From NCBI GenBank assembly GCA_024114885.1, contig CP099429.1, positions 868,001-932,000 on the forward strand: DNA of 64,000 bases, read 5' to 3'. Source of the stretch: Septoria linicola. Its lineage: Eukaryota > Ascomycota > Dothideomycetes > Mycosphaerellales > Mycosphaerellaceae. The notes beneath the pieces were generated by a model, which was given only the letters and a program-made list of their open reading frames with translations, made no database searches and was not told the origin of the DNA. This document shows, piece after piece, positions 48,704 through 58,857 of the stretch (position 1 is its first letter; each line of letters opens with the position of its first letter). The translations under genes and the position numbers were made by a program.

Positions 48704-48828
48704 AACAGCTGCTCTCCAATCTCTTCAACACACGTGGCAAGTCAATGAGCTTGTGGAAGTTATCCAGCACAAGACGAAGCTTCAGAATCCTAACTTAGTC
48801 TGCAATTTTTGAAATAAGGTTAGACTAG
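48704..48828. promoter_or_regulatory. RPA34 side of the former shared RPA34/GRC3 promoter
   Basis: 125 bp of ordinary sequence between the RPA34 start codon and the transposon; the last 6 bp (GACTAG) are its left target duplication. An A/T run (CAAAAATTG on the minus strand, about 48803-48813) loosely resembles the A/T-rich ribosome-biogenesis promoter element, but the match is weak. Confidence 0.5.
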
Positions 48829-48876
48829 GACCGAGGCCCATACGTCCCACCGAGACATGAAGATTTCTTAATGATT
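48829..48876 (+). repeat. Left terminal inverted repeat
   Basis: 48 bp, the perfect reverse complement of 50295-50342. It is preceded by the duplication GACTAG at 48823-48828. Confidence 0.95.
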
Positions 48877-50294
48877 TAATGATAGTTTGCATTACATCTA
48901 CGCCTAATACTCTCTATGCACTCTCTACATACTCGCTGCTATGCCTCCTACTACTAGAGACTACGAAATATACTATACGTAGATTACTAAGTACCTTAAG
49001 GCTAGAGTATCTAAAGTAGCTATTTAAAAAGACCTCTAAGACTTCTACTATATCGACATAACTACGTTACGAGAACAATTAGACGATTAATAGTAATATA
49101 GAGTATCTAGAGCGCTAGAAAGAATAATAGATATAATAATTAGTATAGTTATATCTTATACTCGTAGTAACTTATAGAGTAAATACTAGTTAGATTATAG
49201 CCTAAGGAAGAGAGGATTAGAGGAATTAGTATATTAGGATAGGATAAGAGTAGATATTAGTTTTTATACTCGTAGTAACTTATAGTTTAATTACTTATAA
49301 ACTCGCTATACTAACTAGACTATAATAGGCTTAGGAATATCGTCCTTTAGCTATATAGCCTTCTATAGACTCTATACGTCGCGAGCCTTACTATTAGCCT
49401 CTATTTTAAGCTAGTTAAATTTAGCTATTTATTACTTCTATAATACTATCTATTTTATTAAGCCTATTCTCTAATATCTTTATATAGATATAGAGCTCCT
49501 CTAACTCGCTAGACTCGCTACTAGACTTACTATTCTTATTATTACTAACTTCTTTACTAGCCTAATAACTAGACTTAGCTATACGTATATAGTATATATA
49601 AGGTAGCTCTCTTACTACTATCTTATACTACTCTTTAAGACCTAGACGCTTATACTATAAGTATAGTATAATAGTAGTAACGCTCTTAGCTATCTCTATA
49701 ATATAGCTAGACTTATTAAACTTATATAGACTATTCTTTATAACCTTTCTCTTTATACTATCTCTACTTTCTACTTTATTTAGCTACTTCTACTATATCG
49801 CTAGCGCGCAAAACTAGTAGTTAGAGGCGTTTAGTATAGTAGAGTAGTATAAGTAGTCGAAGGAGTTTAAGGAATTCTATAGCCTATTTTATACTACGAG
49901 TTAGTAGCGAGTATATAGAGAGTACGAAAATTGCCTACCTAGCGTTCTTATTTTCCTTAATATCTATCTCCTTAATTAGTACGTTACTCGCTTATATAGT
50001 TATAGCCTATATAGAGCCTATACTAGTAGTATTAAGTATACTATTAAGTATTAGCTAAGCTAAAAAGCGTCGTAGAATACGCGTAATAACTTACTTAAGG
50101 CGATTAATATTACGAGTACTATATAAGGCCTCGTTATCGCCTATAATTATAATAGTACTAGTATACGTTAGTTATAGTAATAGTAGTAGTAAGCTAGATA
50201 TTAGTATTAAGTAAGTCCTATTATTATTAGCGCGACAATAGGAATGACATGGACGTATGCGGAATCACTGTGAGGACAATAGTGAGGGTTATTG

Positions 50295-50342
50295 AATCAT
50301 TAAGAAATCTTCATGTCTCGGTGGGACGTATGGGCCTCGGTC
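50295..50342 (-). repeat. Right terminal inverted repeat
   Basis: 48 bp, the perfect reverse complement of 48829-48876. It is followed by GACTAG at 50343-50348. An in-frame ATG for GRC3 (50249) lies just inside the element, so the open frame of GRC3 runs through this repeat. Confidence 0.95.
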
Positions 50343-50413
50343 GACTAGCGCGCTTCTCCCAAGACAGTATGCCGGGCATGAATATCTTCTCCGCCGACCT
50401 GCGACATGCTATC

Positions 50414-52450
50414 ATGCCTACAAAGCGAAAAGCACAAGAAGCCTTTGGCCTGAAGAGTGCGAAGCACAAGAGCAATGGCGACGTCCAGCCCCTCAGCGCC
50501 TTCGCTGCTGCCCGTGCAGCAGCAGCACCTGCTTTGCAAGGGCCACTTGCGGAACACCAAACTCAAGAGGAACATCATATTACACCTGTGAAAAAGAAAG
50601 CAGTAAACGACAAGGACAAGCTTATATCGTCGATCGCGAGTGCTCCCTACGATGGCCACCACAGCAGCAGAGCCAGTCCAGATGTATTTTCCGAATCTGA
50701 TAATGAATCTCAACCCCTACCTTCACGATCGAGCGTGCAGCTCTCAAACCTCAAAAGAAAGAGCTGTATTCTGCGAAACGATTCCACTGCTCTCGAACTA
50801 CTGTTGAGACCGGACGAAAGTATCACTATCCTCGGAGAGTTCAATCTCGAAGTCTTGACCGGCGTTGTTACCATCTATGGCGCAATGCTGCAGCCAGATC
50901 GTGGCGTGCAAAGAGTTTTCGCTCCTTCGATCTCTCCGTTGCCAGCGATTGTAGCCCGCAAACCAGAAACGCGGATCAAAGTCACAAGTGCAAGCTCTGG
51001 ATTGCAAAGCATTGAGCATTTGTCGCCACTTTTCCGCAACATAGGTGCCAAAGACGACATCCCCAGCCGATCTTTCACGCTGCTGCGGAGCTCTGGTGAC
51101 GATCCTCTCAATAGAGCGCTCACGCCTCTGGAGCTGGACGACGGTACGAGGAAAGTCATCTCTCAGCTCAACGCGCGTATCGAGTCCAGTGGATCGGCGG
51201 TAAGGATTATGGCAGTTGGTCCCAAGTCTTCTGGCAAGTCTACATTCAACCGGATATTATGCAACACAATCACAAGCCGACCTGGTAATGCCAAGTGCCT
51301 GTATCTCGATCTTGATCCAGGACAGCCAGAATTCGGGCCTCCCGGTCAACTAGCGTTGATTGAGATCACAGCACCGGTACTAGGACCATCGTTCACGCAC
51401 CCAGCAGCTGCACGCAACAAAGATTTCCGTCTCCTCCGAACACACACCATTGCTGCCACGTCTTTCAAAGACGACCCAGATCACTACCTCGCTTGTGCCA
51501 TTGATCTGCTCCGACACGCACCTAAAAGTGTACCTGTTGTGATCAATTCGTGCGGCTGGGTGAGTGGTCTTGGTGCAAGTATAATTTTGTCTCTTGCATC
51601 CAAGCTTTCAGTCACAGATGCCGTCATCTTGGAGCCGCTCGACTCCGACCTCGCCCAGGACGTTGCTGCAACGTTAGGTAGCGCAGTGTTGCGTATCGCC
51701 AGGCGGCAAAGACAGCAAGGCTTGCGAACTCCAGCAGAGCTCCGAGCTATGCAGACCATGGCGTACTTCCACTACAAAGCCGCGACGATGAAGTGGATGT
51801 CGAAGCCAATCAGTAGTGTACGGCCTTGGATTGTTTCGTATGGTACAGAAGCTGCAGGCATAACAGCGGTAAGTGATGAACATGTCTCGCGACCTAACTC
51901 ATATGTCAAAACAATCCGTCGTGACCAGCGCTCCGGGAGACCTCATACTGATGTGATCACGCAGGTACTAAACTACGGGCAATCACCACACCCAGACTTT
52001 CTTGGCGAAGTACTCGATGGCTCTGTGGTCGCCCTTGTAGTCGTCGATGAGAACATCCTCGATCAGTCCGCAATCGAGAGCACTTCACAAGAATTCATAC
52101 CCTATCTCCCAACACCCACAAGCGGCCACACGCCTCCTCTCGATCCTCGTCACAGTCACTGCGTAGGTCTAGCTTTAGTGCGAGGCATTGACGCGGAGGC
52201 GAGAACCTTCCACCTTGTCACTCCGCTCGCTGAGACTGATATCGCGAAAATCATGGACAAGCGGATCGTGCTCGTGCGAGGAAGCTTTGACCCCCCCGAG
52301 TGGGCGTATCTGGAAGATGTCTATGCTGCGAAGGAAGGTGTGGTGGATGATGTGGAAGAGAGGCCTTGGGTCAGTAGGAAGGAACAGGTTGGCATTGAAG
52401 GGTCGGTCTGGAGGTTGAGACACCCGCCCATGGCGAAGGATGTCAGGTAG
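50414..52450 (+). CDS. GRC3: Polynucleotide 5'-hydroxyl kinase GRC3/NOL9
   Basis: A nucleolar RNA kinase that works with Las1 in pre-rRNA ITS2 processing. It is 678 residues in one exon from ATGCCTACAAAGCG. The Walker A loop GPKSSGKST is at residues 269-277. The family signature LDLDPGQPEFGPPGQ lies around 298-312, followed by the kinase/Clp1-like core and a C-terminal region ending near PPEWAYLEDVY. The N-terminal 100 residues are basic and low-complexity, as in fungal relatives. The same frame is open upstream to an ATG at 50249 inside the transposon, which could add 55 residues. I choose 50414 because its N-terminus (MPTKRKAQEAFG) fits the family and lies outside the transposon. The gene is divergent from RPA34. 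Confidence 0.93.
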   Translation: MPTKRKAQEAFGLKSAKHKSNGDVQPLSAFAAARAAAAPALQGPLAEHQTQEEHHITPVKKKAVNDKDKLISSIASAPYDGHHSSRASPDVFSESDNESQPLPSRSSVQLSNLKRKSCILRNDSTALELLLRPDESITILGEFNLEVLTGVVTIYGAMLQPDRGVQRVFAPSISPLPAIVARKPETRIKVTSASSGLQSIEHLSPLFRNIGAKDDIPSRSFTLLRSSGDDPLNRALTPLELDDGTRKVISQLNARIESSGSAVRIMAVGPKSSGKSTFNRILCNTITSRPGNAKCLYLDLDPGQPEFGPPGQLALIEITAPVLGPSFTHPAAARNKDFRLLRTHTIAATSFKDDPDHYLACAIDLLRHAPKSVPVVINSCGWVSGLGASIILSLASKLSVTDAVILEPLDSDLAQDVAATLGSAVLRIARRQRQQGLRTPAELRAMQTMAYFHYKAATMKWMSKPISSVRPWIVSYGTEAAGITAVSDEHVSRPNSYVKTIRRDQRSGRPHTDVITQVLNYGQSPHPDFLGEVLDGSVVALVVVDENILDQSAIESTSQEFIPYLPTPTSGHTPPLDPRHSHCVGLALVRGIDAEARTFHLVTPLAETDIAKIMDKRIVLVRGSFDPPEWAYLEDVYAAKEGVVDDVEERPWVSRKEQVGIEGSVWRLRHPPMAKDVR

Positions 52451-52779
52451 CGATCGTCGCAGGTCACAGAAGCATCACAAGCATCGCAAAAGCGAGATGT
52501 GCTTCTCGACCGAGACAAGCGGCACTGATATATTCAGCCATCAACACGTTACTCAACGAGGATATATTCTCTCCACATTGCGAGATCCATTTGGTGGCAG
52601 TCCTGATCAGCGAACTACGCATTCTACAAACCTAACTCTGTGCATGGCTGCGCGTGGCAGCGCTTCTGGCATCATCCCATGAGTTGACTATTACATCCCA
52701 CGGCGATCTCTCGCTCAGCTCCAATTCCGACAAAAGCCTCAGTGCTCTGGTCACGCGGCAGCGCAACATTGGATGTGGC
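52451..52779. other. Convergent intergenic region GRC3/BTB
   Basis: 329 bp between the GRC3 stop and the ancestral stop of the BTB gene. No gene or RNA was recognised; it presumably holds two 3' UTRs. Confidence 0.5.
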
Positions 52780-53582
52780 TCATGGCCCACATCTGCCTGC
52801 GAACCAAGCCTTCCAGTCTCTTTCCGTAGTCGACGGACACTTCGCATCTTGAGCATGGCTATGATATGTGCATGCATTCTTCTCCAGCTTCGAGTTGATG
52901 CCCTCGTATGGCTTGAATAGCGCGTGTGCCAAACTTCTTGTGAATTGCTGAGGCAAGCCTTCGCCACACTTCCTTAGGAGCTCTTGGCCATGCCACTTGA
53001 ACCTCCAATAAGCAGTCCCCTTGATGGCGAAGTCTCTGGTGTACCATCAAAGACGATCTGCACGACTCTGTCCATTGGCATCAGGTCTCGCAACGCCGAC
53101 CGAGATGCTACTGGTCGTCTTGTGGCGATGTACACCATGAGGTCAGCAATCGCATCTTTGAAGGCGTGGTCCAGGAACTCCTCCCCCAAAATGTACGCTT
53201 CTGCAAGTATGAGCCAGTCCTCCGGCATAGCTGTCCACTTCGATTGTTTGTTCAGACGCTTGCCATTGGGTGCCAGGCTTTTGGTGTACAGCCAGTCGGT
53301 GTACATGGCGAAGCTGACTGGGTTTATGTGTGGGAGCTGTATCGTATTGTCCTCCAATCGCCACTCTGGTTTCAACCGAGTCTTCATGAACTCTGATGTA
53401 CGGCATAGCACGCCGGCATGTATGTGGAAGTCGCGTGGCTTGCCAACATCTGCACCAACCTTCAAAGTTGTGATCTTGTCCGTAACGCTGTTGGCATGTC
53501 CATGCGGACTCCACGTGGATCAATAGACAAGGACATACTCGACGAAGGCTCCATTCATCAGTTCTTGAGCGATTTGCGACAT
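52780..53582 (-). pseudogene. BTB/POZ-domain protein gene with apparent frameshift
   Basis: This is a fungal BTB/POZ protein of unknown role. Exon 1 (53539-53582) starts MSQIAQELMNGAFV. A 51-bp intron (53488-53538, GTATGT...AACAG) joins it to TDKITTLKVGADV and the BTB core, including DFHIHAGVLCRTSEF and a helix ending LDHAFKDAIADLMVY. The frame passes the conserved FDGTPETSPSR motif and then stops early at 52974, giving 185 residues. At about 53,005-53,012 the reading shifts. The next frame continues 75 codons to a stop at 52780 with the usual family ending (WHGQELL, GLPQQF, then CTYHSH). A one-base loss (or two-base gain) would explain this. The shortened protein could still be made; a sequencing error is also possible. 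Confidence 0.7.
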
Positions 53583-53589
53583 CTCGTCC

Positions 53590-54282
53590 AGCGAATTTGT
53601 AGCGTTGAGCTGGTTGGACACTTCTGATCGTGAAGTCGCTCGCAAGTCTGAGGATGCCGGCTTTGCTAGTGACGTCCGCAACCGTTCCAGCTTGCTCCAG
53701 TGATGGACGTGGATGGCGTGAGACTGAGCGCTGGGCCAATAGTTGGTCACTCGCGTGCTCGCGTGTTGTATGTCCGGGTGCAAAGTGAGTCGTCTGGTAC
53801 AGAGAAGGCGCCACGATGCACAGTGCAGCCATGGTCTTGCTCCACGGTGTCAAAGCGTACTCGATGTAACGAATCAGTTGTTGTGGCAGGACAATGTCAC
53901 TTGGAGGCTGCTTTTCCTCTTCGTAATAAAATGCTTGTAGCTCTCCACTGCCGTGTAAATGGTTGAGAGAAGCAGCAGCCCAATCGAGCTTCCTCGCTTC
54001 TGGTATCTGCTGAACTGCTTGAACATCAAACATTGCTTGTAGCAAAGGTCGGATGGTATCTCGAGACGCGGCGAAATTTAGACGCCCCAGGAACGAGTCC
54101 AGAAGCTGTTCTAAGATTGGAGCGCGCGCCAAGTTGTTATATGTGTTTGCGTGAGGAGGAAGGAAGCGAGAAGCGACTTCGCTGAGTTGTCGCTCCAGTC
54201 TGAGCCCCACTTTTGCTTCACTTGCTGCAAGACAGATGTTGCATGAAGTAGTACAAAGCGACAAAGATCTAAGTACATTCAT
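53590..54282 (-). CDS. Hypothetical protein, open frame of unknown function
   Basis: A minus-strand frame opens at ATG 54282 and stays open for 379 codons to 53143. Its first roughly 190 codons look protein-like: amphipathic and helix-rich, for example APILEQLLDSFLGRLNF and RYIEYALTPWSKTMAALC. Past about 53,590 the frame overlaps the BTB gene in another phase on the same strand, where it is probably only a shadow. The true end is therefore unknown and I give a conservative limit. No domain is recognised. It lies only 104 bp from the stop of the CFEM gene. It could be a small gene ending through an intron I cannot place, or chance. Confidence 0.35.
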
Positions 54283-54386
54283 TGTGCTCGAATGAAAATC
54301 AAACCCACTACAAGACGCAAGCTCACTGTGCTGGAGGCGCAGCTTGTCCTTAACACTTGACTCTCATCGCGCCTTCCTTCACTTAC

Positions 54387-57300
54387 TCAAGCCCTATAAG
54401 AAGGTGCAGCCGGCGCCACACTTCTCGTCGAAGTCTGCACACCCACCACGGGCTGATCAATACACCTCGCGCCATCATTCTGCTCCGTCGTCGGCCCACT
54501 CGCAATGATCGCCCATGTATACGGCGGCAAAACCGTAAAGCGATAGATGTTGCCACTATTGTTCTCACTTCCGTACAAGACACCCGGCTCAGACGAAGCG
54601 TACACAGCACCGAAGTTGACCAAGTCGTTGTCAGGTCGGACACCAATGTTGCCGTATGCGTACACAATATCCAGAGCGAGTGTGGCCTGAGTGAAACGGT
54701 AGAGGTAGGCGAAGCCTGTTGAGGTGGTTTGGCCGTTACCTGTACGGTCGACGCCGACGGCCCAAAGGTAATCTCCTCCGCCGGGGACGTAGGCCCAGTC
54801 GGCGAAGAAGTATTGTGGGCGAGGGATTGTGCCTTGGCGGAGGACGTTTCCGTAGGTCGGAGAGGTTGGATTGACGTCAAATTGGACGTATGGCACGGGG
54901 CTATCAGATGTTAGCAGAGATCTTGCAAGGTATCAGAAGTAACTTACTCAATTGAAGTCCTCATCGCCCAGTAATGTCCAGCCTCATCAACATCTCCAGT
55001 CTGGAAAGTGTTGAAGCCGCCTTGCAAGCTCTGCGGCTGTAGATCAAGTCCGAATCGCTGGATCGTTCCAAGACCGTTAGTGCCATAGATGTACCCATCC
55101 AGCCGATTGTAGCCAATAGCCTGCATCCTGACGTCTTGAGGGAGGTTGATCGTTCCGTTTCTGACAGTGTTTCCAGTGGCAATGTCAACAGTATACCATG
55201 CCTGCTCCTGCACAAGCCAGCCCATGTTCGCACAGCTGAGCCGAGGCGGAGCAGACGTGAAAGTGACAGGGGCCGTGGTTGTGCGGGTAGACGTTGTGCT
55301 AGGACCAACATATCCTGGCGGATTGCCGGCACTCGATGTCGATGTGGTCGTAGTGACTGGCGGGAGTGATTGAGAGCAAGTTCCTGCGGGAGCAACATAT
55401 CCTTGCAGATATGCTGGGCGAATGGCTGCGATGACCCCTGTACGTGGCGTGAAAGACTGCTGTGCGATATATGACTGGAAGTAGCAGAAGCCTTGGAAGT
55501 GCGTTGTACCATGGCATGGCTGAGAGGCACCGTTCGCATCAGTAAAAGAGCCTGTGCTGCAACGTTGCAAGCAAAGAGTGTAGCTGTTCGCTGCCATTTG
55601 AGGAATCAAGTTCGCCGCTCGAATGTCCATGTCACATCCAATGACATATTGCACTCCCGAGGCATCAGTGAAGGTTCTTCGGTCGTCTGCTGGGCAACTG
55701 CCGGAGAGAGTGCCGCCTGAGATTCCGTTCGGACATCTGGGGTCACGAGTTAGATAGAACTTCACGGCTTTAGCGAACAAGATTGGTACATTTGTATTCC
55801 AAACAGCATTGATTGATCATATTGAGTTACAAAAGAAAGTCTTTCCTCTATGTTCTGAAGCACTATTATGGTGGCTAAGGAGGAACGTACGCTGAAGGTG
55901 CAGGTGCAGGAGTTGTAGTTGTTGTCGTTCTTGTGGTGGTGGTGGTTGGTCCCACGTAACCAGGAGGAGCAGGAGTCGTGGTCGTTGTGGTCGTCGTGGG
56001 TCCGTTGTAGCCAGGAGGAGCGGGTGGTGCTGTGGTTGTAATGATTACTGTCACAGGAGGAGGCGTGGTTGTGCTCGTTACAGTGATGATCGAGCCCGGC
56101 TGGGTCTCTGTGATTCGCGGGGTGGATGCAGGTTGAGTCGAGATAATCGTCAGCGTTCCAGGAGGAAGTGTCTGAGTTTCCGCAGGCAAAGTTTGGGTCT
56201 CTGCGGGAAGAGTCTCTGTTTCTCCCGGCAAAGACTCGATGATGATCGAAGTAGTCTGATAAGTCGCAGTAATGGTCGATCCAGGTGCTGTGGAAGTCAC
56301 GGTTTCTTGTAGAGTGGTCACTTGAGTCAAGATTCCTTGAGTGGAGACGACTGTCGTTGGGACAAAAGAAATAACAGTCTCCACCGCAGTGCTCGGAGGC
56401 TGAGTGACAACAGAAGTGACCTATGGCAATGTCAGCCAAGTCAGAAGGCGTATAGGGCTGCAGCCATGTCTTTGCGAGCATTATGCTGCAGCTCAGCGCA
56501 AATGGCAGAGACATCAAAGCTGAAAGGGAGCTTTACTGACCGTGGATCCACTTTCTGTAAATGTAGTGGTGTAAGAGCTTGCTGGAAGAGTGACAGTTCG
56601 TTCGAGAGTCGTCTCTGCAGTTGTTGTTTCCACGAGGGTAATTGGAAGGAATGAAACTTCGGTCTCGACGATTGTGCTTGCAGGCTGAGTGACCAAAGAT
56701 GTGACCTTGAAAAAAAGCTAATGTCAGCGAGGGCTCAAATAGGCGTGGACCTCAGATTGTATGGATCCGAGCACGAAGCGCCACGGCGCAAGCTTTGAGA
56801 AGGAGGTTCACTTACGGTAGTTCCACTCTGGAAGAAAGTCGTCGTGTATGAGCTTGCCGGGAGAGTAACAGTTCGCTCTACTGATGTCTCGACTGTGGAA
56901 ATAACCAAAGATGTAGCCGTGGGTCCGTACTGTGTCTGAGTGATGCTAACAGTCAAAGGAGGAGCCGTGGAGATGATGGTCAATGTCGAAACGGTGCTGG
57001 CGGTGACGGTCTCTGCGGGCGGACGGATAGTCAACGGAGCAGTGGTAGTAATAGTCTGACCCGGCGCCGTCGTGATCTGTACTGTGCGCTCGGTAGTCGT
57101 AGCGGTGACTGCGGGACAGGACAGAGCCGGCAGAGACGAGACGCCATAGTTCCGGCAGAGCGTAGTGGCATATGCAGCGACGCTCTGACATCCAGATGTA
57201 TCGCAGGACTGAGCAATACATTGTCGGTACCTTTCCAGAAGTGGCTGGTTGGAGCAGATGCATCTCACATCGCTTTCACTGCAGCCGCCGTAGCCTCCAG

Positions 57301-58444
57301 CTGACAAGACGCAGTTCTGTGCGCAGTCCGGTACATCGGTGACCAGTGGAGGCACCATTGTCGATGTGAGTGTTCCACAAGAAGGCATTGGGAGGCTAGT
57401 CACGCCGACGCTGCTGCAGAGGTCGCCAGCGAACGAGGCCACTTCTGCACAGCCAGTGACATTACAGCTGCGGCCAACACACTCGGAGAGTCCTTCGAGG
57501 TATTGCGTGTTTCTGCAGATGCAGCCCACATCGCCTTCACGACAGCCACCATAGCTGCCTGCTGTCACACACATCTGGCCGCAAGATGGCACGTCCGTGA
57601 CAGTCGGTGGAGCAGGTGAGCAGGAAGGAATGGGCAAGTCCGTAACACCAACGGCTCCGCACACATCCTTGGCGAAGTCGACAACATCTGCAAAGCAAGT
57701 CAGCGATCACCTTCGTCACTGTTTCAAAGAATTGCAACATACCTTGACAATTGACGCCTTTGCAATTCTCACTCACGCAACCCGTAAGTCCCTCAAGATA
57801 AGACTTATTCCTGCAAATGCAACCCACATCTCCCTCAGCACACCCTCCATACTGACCCTGTGTCACACAAACCTGCGCACAGCTAGGCACATCCGTGACA
57901 GTCGGTGGAGGTGGCAAGCAAGAAGGAATTGGCAGATCCGTGACGCCCACATTTCCACAGATGCCTTTGGCGAAGTCAACGACATCTGTCGCACGTCAGT
58001 AAACAGAAAACCATTTTCAACAACGTAAGTAACAGTAAACGTACCCTGACACTCCACTCCCCTACACTTCCTCGCCACGCACCCAGTGAGCCCCTCCAAA
58101 TACGACTTGTTCCTGCAAATACATCCCACATCGCCCTCCTTACAGCCTCCATACTCTCCCTCTGAAACGCAAGCTTGCGCACAACTGGGCACGTCTGAGA
58201 CAGTAGGCGGACGGGTACAGGTTGGAGGTGGATAGATGGTCTTGGTTTTGGATGGGATGCCGCAGGATTGGTAGACTGCGATGGTGATTTTGTTGCAGGT
58301 ATCTGTTTGTTGTTATGGTCATTTGAGTGGATGAGAAAGGAAGGAGGGGAGAGGAGACTGACCTTGTGGCTGTCCGCACTTATCGCAGCCTTGGACGGCG
58401 AGAGCGAACGCGAGAAGCGTTGCAGCAACCTTCTTGAGAGCCAT
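54387..58444 (-). CDS. Secreted four-CFEM-domain protein with DUF6923-like C-terminus
   Basis: A probable cell-wall or extracellular protein of 1,150 residues. The eight exons are 58363-58444, 58045-58302, 57743-57985, 56816-57687, 56541-56705, 55891-56420, 54948-55736 and 54387-54900; all junctions are GT-AG and in phase. A signal peptide (MALKKVAATLLAFALAVQG) precedes four tandem CFEM domains spanning about 60-140, 141-217, 222-298 and 303-385. Each keeps the Asp of the GGCxExDVxCIC pattern, the heme-iron ligand in known CFEM proteins. A Thr/Ser/Pro-rich stalk (about 370-715) holds repeats such as RTVTLPASSYTTTF and PPGYVGPTTTTT. A Cys-containing Apple/PAN-like segment (717-830) and a DUF6923-like domain (875-1130) follow. 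I see no GPI signal. Heme/iron capture or wall adhesion is inferred. Confidence 0.88.
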
Positions 58445-58857
58445 GAGAGGCAAGCGCTGAGGTGGTCAGGTTGTCGACTGTCGAGGTCGTGAAGATCTTG
58501 AGAGGAAAGGTACGCGTAAGAGAGGAGCGAGAAACATCCTCTATTGACACAAACTCGTACCAACGGCGCGGTTCTGTTATGGCTGTGGCATGTATGCTTG
58601 CACGGAGAAAAGGCTTGGCGCCATCTTAAAATGAAGCAAGGCGTGAGCTTGTGACCGTCAATCCTGCAAACAGAAGCCCAGGGAAGCCTCGAAGAATGTT
58701 GTTGGCCAGTCCCTCTATCAGCCGAGCACTTTACAGGAAAGTGGCTAGATTGTACAGTGTTGTGATACAGTCGCTGTCACGATATGATATGCTATGCTAT
58801 GCCGCGTGCCGCAAATGCAGCCTTCACAACGCCTCGCTAATCGTCACTCATTGTCTT
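58445..58857. promoter_or_regulatory. Promoter region of the CFEM gene
   Basis: 413 bp between the CFEM gene start and the APC1 stop, both on the minus strand. It must hold the CFEM promoter and the APC1 3' UTR. A short repeat ATGATATGCTATGCTATGCC occurs at about 58785-58804. No binding site was assigned. Confidence 0.45.

Larger units (their letters stand above)
48829..50342. mobile_element. DNA transposon with 48-bp inverted ends, RIP-mutated interior
   Basis: A 1,514-bp element. Its ends, 48829-48876 and 50295-50342, are perfect 48-bp inverted repeats beginning GACCGAGGCCCATACG. It is flanked by the 6-bp direct repeat GACTAG (48823-48828 and 50343-50348). The interior is TA-rich with CpA and TpG nearly absent, whereas the ends keep many CpA and TpG sites. 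Both strands show stop-riddled coding-like frames: plus from an ATG near 48,941, and minus about 49,190-49,690 with a coiled-coil look. I recognise no transposase. The 6-bp duplication does not fit the TA of Tc1/mariner or the 8 bp usual for hAT. It is probably a non-autonomous or very decayed element of uncertain superfamily. Confidence 0.88.

Noticed and set aside
47769..48812. 347-codon plus-strand frame opposite RPA34
   Set aside because: It is a Ser/Leu-rich shadow of the acidic Asp/Glu/Ser tracts of RPA34.
53488..53538. In-frame stop in the BTB gene as evidence of decay
   Set aside because: This stop lies inside a good 51-bp GTATGT...CAG intron whose removal restores the BTB N-terminus. 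Only the later frameshift near 53,010 remains unexplained.
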